This document shows positions 8,485-15,528 of a DNA stretch of 60,904 nt, one piece after another. Numbering within the stretch: the stretch's first letter is position 1; every line of letters starts with the position of its first letter. The notes under the pieces were generated by a model. The model was not told the origin of the DNA and searched no databases. It saw only the letters and a list, made by a program, of their open reading frames with translations. The position numbers and the translations under genes were made by a program. The DNA is from an archaeon (GTDB taxonomy: Archaea > Nanobdellota > Nanobdellia > Woesearchaeales > GW2011-AR9), in contig JAUYKZ010000019.1 of the NCBI GenBank assembly GCA_030704845.1, positions 1-60,904 on the forward strand, in the 5' to 3' direction.

Positions 8485-11367
8485 CTAATTATTTGGACAC
8501 CATTGTGCGCCGTTGAAATTACCACTAAAAGCATTTTTGAAAGTATTATATTCGGCTGAAGTGTAACAATTATCTGGCCCAGCAAAAGGAAGATTAGAAC
8601 AAGCTAAACCTCTAGCGATTACATCTGGGCACCACTTTATACCATCGAAATTACCACTAAAGGCATTTTTGAAGGTATTGTATTCGGCAGATGTGTAACA
8701 ATTGTCAGCTCCAGCATGAGGAAGTTCTGCACAAACTACTTCTCCGTTAGGTGTTTGATCACAAACATTTCCAATCCTGTCTCCATCTGCGTCAGCTTGA
8801 TCTAAATTAGCATTATTAGGACAATTATCAACATTATCGGCAATACCGTCATTATCAATATCAGGTAGATTAGTACATCGACCATTTTCCATTGGCTGAC
8901 CAGCATTCCAAGTCCAAGCAAAATTCAAATTGTCTGGAAGAGCAAGACAACCAGCTAAATCACAACCAGAAACATCATTAGCATTACAAACTGGAGCAAG
9001 AGGAACTACTTCAACTGGTTCACAAGCATCACCGATACCATCACCATCACTATCACGTTGATCAACATTTCTTATTAAAGGACAATTGTCATTATAACCA
9101 ATTGCCGGAGGATTGAATTTAACCCCCTCACCAATACCCGCACAATAGAAATCACCATCTACATCGTTAGCTTGATCATTTGGACAAATATCACAATTAC
9201 CACCCATACCATCACCATCAGCATCGTCTTGTAACGGATTAGGGTTCAATGGACAATTATCATCAATATCTAAAATGGTATCACGATCACTATCATCACA
9301 AGCATCACCTATACCATCGTTATCAAAATCTTCTTGAAGAGAATTAGCAATTAATGGACAATTATCTTCTACGTTTAATTTTCCATCACCATCAATATTA
9401 TTATCACAAACGTCACCTAACCCATCACCATCAATATCGGATTGTAACGGATTTATTATAAATGGACAATTATCATCAATATCTATTCTTCCATCATTAT
9501 CATCATCCGGATCACATGCATCTCCCGGTTGGTCATTATCAGAATTTGTTTGATCTAGATTTACTACAGCCGGACAATTATCACGGAAATCTTCAATACT
9601 ATCTCCGTCACGATCTGGCAATAAGGTTTCTGGATCACAAACATTCCCGATACCATCACCGTCATCGTCATCTTGAGCGGAATTAGAATCGTTCGGACAA
9701 TTATCCATATAATTTTGAATTCCATCTCCATCACTATCAACAAAATCTAAAACATTATCACATGCATCTCCTAGACCATCTAAATCTCTATCGAGTTGAT
9801 CCCGATTAGGAGTTTGTGGACAATTATCACCTTCATTAGGGATACCGTCACCATCACCATCAAATAAGTCACATACATCCCCTAAGCCATCACCGTCAGA
9901 ATCCAACTGATTAACATTTGAAACGGCAGGACAATTGTCACAGAAATTTCCTAATCCATCAAAATCTGCATCACCTTGAGCTTGATTAGATACAAATGGA
10001 CAATTGTCAAAATTGTCTTCAACTCCGTCACCGTCACGATCCGACACTCTAAGAGAACAATCATTAAAATTTTTCTCAAGTAATGGGAAACCATCACCGC
10101 AAGAAACTACTTTTGCCGGACTGAAATAATTTCTGATACCATCCCAGTTAGTATTCTGACACAAGAAATCAGCAGCAAAATTACTACATGCCACATTATC
10201 ATTTATCAAAACATCTGCTTGATCCGCGATAGATATTCCCCGGACGTTCACAAATAGATTATTCTGTAAAAGGCTAGCCGAACCGCCAATGACTGAAATC
10301 CCAATATTATTACCAGTAAATAAGCTATTAGTAACCACTGTTAATGTAGACTGAACTGAATTAATACCAACATCAAAATTCCTAATCACACAGTTCTGCA
10401 CTACAACACCTATAGCGCTTCCAATAAATATGCCACTGCCAATTTTATCACCTAACTTTTCAATAGTATTTCCTTGACAATCAATAACTACATTATTTAC
10501 TTGTTGAGGGACATTATCAATCACAATACAATTAGGCGAATCAGTATTAACAGATCTCGTTAAACGATAAGAACCCGATTGATCAATGTTTATACAACCA
10601 TCAACATCAATAATTCCATCGCCAAGTTGCCCCTCAGGAACAACCTCTACTGGAACTTCTTGCGGTCTTACAATGACTGGGAATCTCAAAAAATCATTAG
10701 CGTTATCTATTATTACCGGAGCTTCTCCCATCTCATTTGGTTCTCCAAGAGCAACAAAATTATCTACTGCAATTTCAACTTCGTCAGAAAGATCTTGAGG
10801 CACTAACATTACTCTAACCACTTCAACAGTACCACCTAAAGGAACATTTAATGGACCAACAAAACCACGAATTGTAACTCGGTTATCTAATACTTCTGGC
10901 AAACCATCATTAACAATCTCAAGAGTTATTCCATCGGAAGCTATGATTGGTACAGCCTCAACAATTAATTGTGGACTAGCCAACATCACTTCTGGCGGCA
11001 AAATTAAGTCAAACTGAAATGTTCTAGTGGAGAATGGTATATTCATGTAAAGATTTATTGAAAAAATATCTGGAAGATAAACTGACGAAACAATTCCATT
11101 TGAGATTGGACCAACAATATTAATATCATCCCCTACTGGAACTAAAGGACCACTTAATCCTTGAACTGCTTGTCCAACACCACGACCAAAGAAAAGGAAA
11201 AGAACAATTAAAAGAAAAACAACTAGAGTAGCACCGATTATAGCCCAGAGTTTCTTATTTTGGAAAAGCGGATGTGTTTGTTCACCTAATAGATATTTCT
11301 CTGAAACATTTAATTGTCCTTTTTTCCTCTTCAATAGAGCCCATAGTTTTCGTAACATTATGAACAA
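8485..11367 (-). CDS. Giant surface protein: cohesin-like, beta-helix and calcium-binding TSP3 repeats
   Basis: The 960-residue protein has a Lys-rich cytoplasmic start and a membrane helix at about 41-65. A cohesin-like sandwich follows (about 75-235), then a NosD-type right-handed beta-helix (about 245-420: VVIDCQGNTIEK, GVVVQNCVIRNFDVGI). Between about 440 and 875 there is a run of thrombospondin type 3 repeats with ten DNCP signatures and many DxDxDG calcium loops. Two near-identical copies of a 40-residue Cys/Trp module (DNCYTSAEYNTFKNAFSG) end the protein; they are also duplicated at DNA level (8503-8590 and 8640-8730). It overlaps the preceding gene by 10 nt. A rigid, calcium-dependent extracellular stalk is inferred. 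Confidence 0.85.
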   Translation of the reverse strand: MFIMLRKLWALLKRKKGQLNVSEKYLLGEQTHPLFQNKKLWAIIGATLVVFLLIVLFLFFGRGVGQAVQGLSGPLVPVGDDINIVGPISNGIVSSVYLPDIFSINLYMNIPFSTRTFQFDLILPPEVMLASPQLIVEAVPIIASDGITLEIVNDGLPEVLDNRVTIRGFVGPLNVPLGGTVEVVRVMLVPQDLSDEVEIAVDNFVALGEPNEMGEAPVIIDNANDFLRFPVIVRPQEVPVEVVPEGQLGDGIIDVDGCINIDQSGSYRLTRSVNTDSPNCIVIDNVPQQVNNVVIDCQGNTIEKLGDKIGSGIFIGSAIGVVVQNCVIRNFDVGINSVQSTLTVVTNSLFTGNNIGISVIGGSASLLQNNLFVNVRGISIADQADVLINDNVACSNFAADFLCQNTNWDGIRNYFSPAKVVSCGDGFPLLEKNFNDCSLRVSDRDGDGVEDNFDNCPFVSNQAQGDADFDGLGNFCDNCPAVSNVNQLDSDGDGLGDVCDLFDGDGDGIPNEGDNCPQTPNRDQLDRDLDGLGDACDNVLDFVDSDGDGIQNYMDNCPNDSNSAQDDDDGDGIGNVCDPETLLPDRDGDSIEDFRDNCPAVVNLDQTNSDNDQPGDACDPDDDNDGRIDIDDNCPFIINPLQSDIDGDGLGDVCDNNIDGDGKLNVEDNCPLIANSLQEDFDNDGIGDACDDSDRDTILDIDDNCPLNPNPLQDDADGDGMGGNCDICPNDQANDVDGDFYCAGIGEGVKFNPPAIGYNDNCPLIRNVDQRDSDGDGIGDACEPVEVVPLAPVCNANDVSGCDLAGCLALPDNLNFAWTWNAGQPMENGRCTNLPDIDNDGIADNVDNCPNNANLDQADADGDRIGNVCDQTPNGEVVCAELPHAGADNCYTSAEYNTFKNAFSGNFDGIKWCPDVIARGLACSNLPFAGPDNCYTSAEYNTFKNAFSGNFNGAQWCPNN

Positions 11368-12152
11368 CCTTCACCCCACCTTTTACTTAAATCCCATAAA
11401 TAATAATTAAGATCATTAATACCTAATCTCATTTCTTTAATTCCAGCAATTGAAACATCATCCTCATTAACACACCCATCGCCATTAGAATCAATATTAG
11501 AATCAATATTCAAATAATTCCCAGAAGTATACACCCCTCTAAAGATATAAATCTTTTTTGTACCACCTGCTTTGTTGATACTAAATGGGATCGCTTGTCC
11601 GTTAGAATCACTTGCGGTGAAACTAGCAATAGAAAGTGTAGTTCCTCTTGGAGCTGGATCAACTGCATTAAAATGAAGAGTTCCAATCTTAACCAAACCA
11701 TTTAAACCAGCTTGTTCTGGTGGGATTGTAGCAGAAACTCTGACACCAGTTGGTATCTGTTCAAAAGTTGTCGGAACATAAGGTTCTGGATTAAAATAAC
11801 TGAATGATAATGGTGAATTTATTTCGAAAGAATATGAATTTACCGGCACATTTGTATTAATGTAAACATCAATCTGACCCATATTGTTAACTATAAAAAA
11901 ATCTTTTGTTCCCATATAATCTCCCGGCTGAGATAAAGCTACTTCACCTGGATTTATCGCCGGAGCTGGAATTCCAAAAGCAAAGCCAGTAACTAAACTA
12001 GCTCCATTATATCCTGAAAACATCATCACAATAACTAAACTAAGAACTAAAGTAATCACGCCAATCATTAAAGGTTTATCTGTTCCAGAATAGATATGTC
12101 TCTTAGAACTTCTTCTAACTACACCTTTCGACCTTACAGCCCCTTTTTTCAT
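11358..12152 (-). CDS. Membrane-anchored cohesin-like protein with dockerin-like C terminus
   Basis: The 264-residue protein starts with a very basic segment and a membrane helix at about 28-48. A beta-sandwich of cohesin/type A carbohydrate-binding character spans about 65-200. The C-terminal 45 residues contain an EF-hand-like loop, DSNGDGCVNEDDVSI, and a helix as in a dockerin half. A cohesin-like and a dockerin-like piece in one small protein, at the head of an operon of cohesin-like proteins, suggests it links subunits of an extracellular complex. That is an inference. It is the first gene of the operon. Confidence 0.78.
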   Translation of the reverse strand: MKKGAVRSKGVVRRSSKRHIYSGTDKPLMIGVITLVLSLVIVMMFSGYNGASLVTGFAFGIPAPAINPGEVALSQPGDYMGTKDFFIVNNMGQIDVYINTNVPVNSYSFEINSPLSFSYFNPEPYVPTTFEQIPTGVRVSATIPPEQAGLNGLVKIGTLHFNAVDPAPRGTTLSIASFTASDSNGQAIPFSINKAGGTKKIYIFRGVYTSGNYLNIDSNIDSNGDGCVNEDDVSIAGIKEMRLGINDLNYYLWDLSKRWGEGCS

Positions 12153-12176
12153 CTGTCAATTAGAAAACATTCTTCC

Positions 12177-12189
12177 CTTATAAAGTTTT
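12177..12189 (-). promoter_or_regulatory. Promoter of the six-gene surface-protein operon
   Basis: On the minus strand AAAACTTTATAAGGG is a good archaeal TATA box, about 30 bp upstream of the ATG at 12152. Transcription is predicted to start near 12158, so the leader would be very short. Confidence 0.6.
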
Positions 12190-12357
12190 AGTCTTTTAGT
12201 CAAGTGAAACTTAATGTCAATCAAAAAATCACAAAGAACTGTTCAATAAACCAAAAAAAGATTCTAATTTAATCTCCATTTTCGTCCCTTCAAATAATCC
12301 CCAAACAATAAATACCATTAAAACTTTCTTTTGGCTTAACTTAATTAGAATCAGATT

Positions 12358-12379
12358 TAATAAAAAGAAAAAAGCGCCA
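12358..12379. repeat. Distal copy of the tRNA-Ser 3'-end repeat (att-like) and fic terminator
   Basis: Twenty-two bases are identical to 13771-13792. On the minus strand they read as the last bases of tRNA-Ser (TGGCG) followed by CTTTTTTCTTTTTATTA. The pair of copies encloses the fic gene, as expected for a tRNA-targeted integration. The T-rich stretch also lies 33 bp after the fic stop and would serve as its terminator. Confidence 0.7.
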
Positions 12380-12412
12380 TGGATGTCAACTCCACCAGTG
12401 AAAAAACAGATT

Positions 12413-13603
12413 TTACTTTTTATCAAGCTCCTCATGAACAATTAATTCTAATAATAGCTGGTTCAATAAAGTGTCATCACGCTTCCCTGACAGTTTAGTG
12501 AGGGACATGTACTCGTCAAAACTTCCCATTTTTAATACCACGATCGGCAAATCGTGCTTGAGTAAGACCCAGTTAAGAATTAACCTTGTTGTCCTGCTGT
12601 TTCCATCAGCGAAAGGATGAATCCTCTGTAAATCATTATGAAGCTTTCCGAGGAGAGTAAGACATCCTTCACGGGAATCTATTGTTTCGACTATACGGCA
12701 AAATTCCTGCATTAGTTGGAGAACTTCGGAAGGCCGAGCAGTTTTAAAAGAAGGATTTCCTTGAATTTTATTCTGCGTGAGTTTATATTTTCCAGCATGA
12801 GTATGTAAACTAAACATAATCAATCGATTAATCTCTTTAATAGCTTCTTGATTGATCTCTGACTCCACATTATTTAAAACGTATTTTAAAGCTTCATTGA
12901 GATTTTTTACCATTTGAATATCTTTTGCCGGCTTATCAGGATAAATATCTTTAACCAGAAGTTCTCTGGTGTCTCCTTCTGTTATGGTACTACCTTCAAG
13001 CTGGACTGAACCGGCAAGAAAAGCAAAAACCTTCTCTTCAAATGGGTTGAGAGGTTTTGTTTTTATCTGTAATATTTTTTGGGTTAAACCAATTTGTTTT
13101 GGTTTTTTAATGTCGATTGTTAGGTGATATAATGAAGATAAATAGCCCAATATTTGATGCTGCAATAATCTTCCCCTCGCAGGCTTCCGGGCGTATTTTA
13201 AGATAAACTGGTTTTTCTCCAGATAGACTAAGACCCGGTTGATCTCTTTATTATTGCTAAGCATTTTTGGTCTCAGATCAGGTATGCTTTTAGGCAGTAT
13301 CTTCAAAATTCTCCCCATGCTTTTCGTAAACAGGATGTTGTAGTCCAATCCGTGGTTCAGGCAATATTTAATAATTCTAAAGATAGGAAGAGTTATTTCA
13401 TTTTTAACCGGTGTCAGCAAATTTCTTTTATTTTGCACCCAACCTTCTTTTTCCATTTCTGAGATATGGTAGTAAATGGGGGTTTTAAACTCCAGACTTT
13501 TTATCCTGCAGGGAGCTTTCTCAATCAGGGTAGCAAATACATCATATTTGGTTGGCATTTTCATTGAAAAGCAGAACTGCCTTATATAATTAACTATTTC
13601 CAC
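12413..13603 (-). CDS. Fic-domain protein (probable AMP transferase) with self-inhibitory helix
   Basis: Fic enzymes usually move AMP from ATP onto a target protein. This 396-residue protein has the catalytic motif HPFADGNSRTTR near residues 325-337 (consensus HPFx[D/E]GNxRxxR, with Ser replacing the usual second Gly). It also has the inhibitory-helix motif SVQLEG near 198-203, which fits the [S/T]xxxE[G/N] pattern of intramolecularly inhibited (class II) Fic proteins. The N-terminal third has a winged-helix look (IYYHISEMEKEGWVQNK). Residue 17 (MPTKYD) is a possible alternative start. It stands alone between two copies of the tRNA-Ser 3' end, so acquisition by transfer is likely. Its target is unknown. 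Confidence 0.88.
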   Translation of the reverse strand: MEIVNYIRQFCFSMKMPTKYDVFATLIEKAPCRIKSLEFKTPIYYHISEMEKEGWVQNKRNLLTPVKNEITLPIFRIIKYCLNHGLDYNILFTKSMGRILKILPKSIPDLRPKMLSNNKEINRVLVYLEKNQFILKYARKPARGRLLQHQILGYLSSLYHLTIDIKKPKQIGLTQKILQIKTKPLNPFEEKVFAFLAGSVQLEGSTITEGDTRELLVKDIYPDKPAKDIQMVKNLNEALKYVLNNVESEINQEAIKEINRLIMFSLHTHAGKYKLTQNKIQGNPSFKTARPSEVLQLMQEFCRIVETIDSREGCLTLLGKLHNDLQRIHPFADGNSRTTRLILNWVLLKHDLPIVVLKMGSFDEYMSLTKLSGKRDDTLLNQLLLELIVHEELDKK

Positions 13604-13770
13604 ACATTTATTATAAAAAAAGTTAATTATAGCCGTAAAAGTCCTAGCGTATTATCCTAGAAAGATACAAAATATCGGCAGAGTGGTTGAAGATTAATAT
13701 TTTAACTTTAGTGATTATATTAGACAAACTAACCGTAGAGAAATATTTAAACCACCTTGTAATGTAAGTA

Positions 13771-13792
13771 TAATAAAAAGAAAAAAGCGCCA
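13771..13792. repeat. Proximal copy of the 22-bp repeat overlapping the tRNA-Ser 3' end
   Basis: Identical to 12358-12379. Here it forms the authentic 3' end of tRNA-Ser (acceptor end TGGC, discriminator G at 13788) and its T-rich terminator. It would be the attachment-site core if the fic segment was integrated. Confidence 0.7.
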
Positions 13793-13983
13793 CGGGCCGG
13801 ACTTTCACGACCCCCAGGTCTTATGAACGGGAACACGAGTGACCGTGAATCCCCCTACCAGATCTGGGAGATCTGTTTTGAACCGGCGATCCCAAAGGGA
13901 CAGGATGTTTGATATTCGAGGAAATCTGAAGGACAGATCAGCCCTTAGCAATCCTGCGCAATACCAGATTATGCGACCGTGGC
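13788..13983 (-). tRNA. tRNA-Ser(GCT) with anticodon-loop and T-loop introns
   Basis: Read by hand on the minus strand. The acceptor GCCACGG pairs with CCGTGGC, with discriminator G. The D stem is GCA/TGC. The anticodon stem is CAGGA/TCCTG around the loop TTGCTAA, anticodon GCT. A class II variable arm TCCC-TTT-GGGA follows, then the T stem GCCGG/CCGGC. Two insertions must be removed: 39 nt after position 37 (13907-13945), and about 75 nt in the T loop (within 13801-13882), which itself contains the hairpin CAGATCT-GGG-AGATCTG. The mature length is then 82 nt, normal for tRNA-Ser. All helices are perfect, which makes a pseudogene unlikely. Confidence 0.9.
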
Positions 13984-14093
13984 GCGAGACGCGGACGCGA
14001 CCAAAAGGAAGAATTTCCTTTTTAGTATGCGACCGTGGCGTGAGACGCGGACGCGACCAAAGGAAAGAATTTCCTTTCAGTATGCGACCGTGA
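13970..14093 (-). repeat. Tandem partial copies of the tRNA-Ser 5' end
   Basis: Units of 56 bp (13970-14025) and 55 bp (14026-14080), plus a 13-bp remnant, are nearly identical. Each carries the first 14 bases or so of tRNA-Ser (CACGGTCGCATA). The joining segment is GC-rich (GGTCGCGTCCGCGTCTC) followed, one unit on, by an AAAGGAAATTC palindrome. The real tRNA begins at the copy nearest the gene body; the other two lie in its leader. The GC-rich composition contrasts with the AT-rich surroundings. Confidence 0.8.
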
Positions 14094-14118
14094 CACAAAG
14101 AATCGATTCTTACTCGAT

Positions 14119-14128
14119 ATATATAAAG
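14119..14128 (-). promoter_or_regulatory. TATA box of the tRNA-Ser transcript
   Basis: On the minus strand ATCTTTATATATATCG is a strong TATA box. A start about 25 bp downstream falls near 14098, next to the outermost 5'-end copy (14094) and not at the true tRNA 5' end (13983). The precursor should therefore carry a leader of about 115 nt holding both partial copies. Confidence 0.55.
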
Positions 14129-14171
14129 ATTACTGTGATAATTGAACTATTATTCCAAAGAACATTCATAA

Positions 14172-14369
14172 TTAAAGCAATCCTATTGAACGCAGATATT
14201 TCCTCGATTCTTTTTTAAAATTCTTCTCAGAAAACCTATTTTTAAAAAGAGATGAACTTGCTTTAATTTGTGAATCAATTAACATTTTCTGCTGTATAAA
14301 GAACTTATTATCTTCCCTAAGCTTTTTAGCATAAAAACTTACATAATCCAACTCTGTCATTTGTTTCAT
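14172..14369 (-). CDS. Small helical protein paired with a nucleotidyltransferase
   Basis: The 65-residue, Lys-rich helical product (MKQMTELDYVSFYAKKLRED...) has no known motif. Its ATG overlaps the TGA of the upstream nucleotidyltransferase by 4 nt, so the two are translationally coupled. A small basic protein coupled to an AbiEii/MNT-like nucleotidyltransferase resembles a toxin-antitoxin arrangement; that function is inferred from architecture alone. Confidence 0.6.
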   Translation of the reverse strand: MKQMTELDYVSFYAKKLREDNKFFIQQKMLIDSQIKASSSLFKNRFSEKNFKKESRKYLRSIGLL

Positions 14370-14953
14370 ATTTCAAGCTTTATGAGCGTCTCAAACTCTT
14401 TAAACTTTTCGTTTCTAAGAATGTCTTTAAAAAATTCTCTAAGATGTCTAGCATCCGCCAAATCTTTCTCACCACCAAGAATCATCTCTTTATATAATAT
14501 TTCAAATTCCAGGGGAGGTATCTTAAATACAAAATCCTTTATTTTTATGTCTTGAGGATGATTTAGCTCAAACCATTTTGTTTTTCTTTCCGGTGTCACT
14601 GGAATTACTTCCATGTTTGGAAATACTTCTCCTTTTCTTGCAAAGCGTACACTCATCATCTCTTTAAGGTAAGAATATACTTCCTTAGCATCATTGCCTT
14701 GGTAACACCAAAAACCATGCTTATCAATTTCATCAAAAAACATTCTAAATTCTTCAAACTCTAAAAGCGGAACAAGAACATCAATATCTTCTGTTCCCCT
14801 TGTTCTTCCGGTCGATATACTTACAAAACCACTAACAATTAAAAAACTAGAATGTTTTTCTAAAATATCTAAAAAATTTTTAACAAAGAAATCTAATTCT
14901 GTCAAGTCCCGGTTTATGATTATAGTGCCATTTTCAACATTATATCCTTTCAT
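14366..14953 (-). CDS. Nucleotidyltransferase-fold protein (AbiEii/MNT-like)
   Basis: The 195-residue protein has the polymerase-beta nucleotidyltransferase signature. A helix-turn ending SGFVSISTGRTRG (41-53; Phe where Gly/Ser is usual) is followed by TEDIDVLVP with metal-binding Asp56 and Asp58. The C-terminal part (LEFEILYKEMILGGEKDLADARHL) matches the helical region of minimal nucleotidyltransferases that modify nucleic acids or proteins. It forms a two-gene unit with the 65-residue ORF. The location next to tRNA-Ser fits an accessory module. Substrate unknown. Confidence 0.75.
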   Translation of the reverse strand: MKGYNVENGTIIINRDLTELDFFVKNFLDILEKHSSFLIVSGFVSISTGRTRGTEDIDVLVPLLEFEEFRMFFDEIDKHGFWCYQGNDAKEVYSYLKEMMSVRFARKGEVFPNMEVIPVTPERKTKWFELNHPQDIKIKDFVFKIPPLEFEILYKEMILGGEKDLADARHLREFFKDILRNEKFKEFETLIKLEI

Positions 14954-14982
14954 ATTAAAAACAAGTTAAAAAAAACTAAAAA

Positions 14983-15378
14983 TTAATCGTCTTCAGGTTG
15001 ACCCTGATTCTGCCTATGAATTCTTGCAAAGTAAGGAACAGCTACAACATAATCTTCGCCGAATCCTGCAATATCTCCATCAATGGCAGTACAAGTCTTC
15101 CTTAATTTAGAAATTGCCCGTTTAAGTTCTACCAAATCTTTTTCTTTTAACGGACGAATATTTATTAATGCAATTGTTGATCCTTCCCTGATAGCATCAA
15201 GAATGTCTTTAATATCTTCAAATTCTTCCATTACAAATGGACGAACAATAACTCTTGATTTTTCTTCCCTTTGCGAAGGAGAATCTAACTCAACATAATC
15301 GGAAACTTGTTCCATATTATCTTCTTCTTCAACTGGTTTTGCAAACCGGTCTTTTAGCTGTAAAAAAAAGTCTCTCAT
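14983..15378 (-). CDS. sepF: Cell division protein SepF (archaeal)
   Basis: SepF links FtsZ to the membrane during archaeal division. The product (131 aa from the chosen start) begins with an amphipathic membrane-targeting helix, MRDFFLQLKDRF. An acidic linker follows, then the DUF552 core (SRVIVRPFVMEEFEDIKDILDAI ... INIRPLKEKDLVELKRAI ... DGDIAGFGEDYVVAVP). The frame is open 15 codons further upstream, but that ATG lies inside the TATA box at 15423-15430. The ATG at 15378 has GGAGG at a good distance, so it is chosen. FtsZ is not in this window. Confidence 0.9.
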   Translation of the reverse strand: MRDFFLQLKDRFAKPVEEEDNMEQVSDYVELDSPSQREEKSRVIVRPFVMEEFEDIKDILDAIREGSTIALINIRPLKEKDLVELKRAISKLRKTCTAIDGDIAGFGEDYVVAVPYFARIHRQNQGQPEDD

Positions 15379-15422
15379 TTTCGCACCCACTCCTCCTATC
15401 TCTTCAAGAGATAGAGACCTCA

Positions 15423-15431
15423 TATATAAAG
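15423..15431 (-). promoter_or_regulatory. TATA box of sepF
   Basis: On the minus strand ACCTTTATATATGAGG. The predicted transcription start near 15402 lies downstream of the first in-frame ATG (15423). This fixes the true sepF start at 15378. Confidence 0.6.
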
Positions 15432-15450
15432 GTTTTTATTGTCCAAACTC

Positions 15451-15526
15451 CGTGTTGAATCCTCAGCATTAAATGCTACTAATTACGACCTTAGTTTCAG
15501 CATTAAGCCGACATCAATTTAACACG
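15451..15526 (-). ncRNA. Candidate box C/D-like small RNA
   Basis: A 76-bp segment lies between the end of the NEW3-like gene and the sepF promoter. It is closed by a 10-bp stem (CGTGTTAAAT with ATTCAACACG on the minus strand, one G-T pair). Inside are TTGATGT just after the stem (weak box C) and two CTGA boxes, each preceded by TTAATG (D' and D positions). The order fits an archaeal C/D methylation guide, but box C and C' are poor. It could instead be a terminator-like hairpin of the upstream gene. Confidence 0.25.
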
Positions 15527-15528
15527 AA

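Noticed and set aside
12229-12441. 70-aa minus-strand ORF
   Set aside because: It overlaps the fic 3' end and the att-like repeat, and its composition follows poly-T tracts.
13805-14098. Overlapping ORFs of 79-97 aa on both strands in the GC-rich island
   Set aside because: The island is tRNA-Ser with its introns and tandem 5' copies; the open frames come from GC-rich RNA sequence.
13793-14100. 5S rRNA, RNase P RNA or SRP RNA
   Set aside because: GC-rich content and GAAAGTCCGG looked like RNase P RNA at first, but conserved regions are missing and every helix of tRNA-Ser(GCT) is present.
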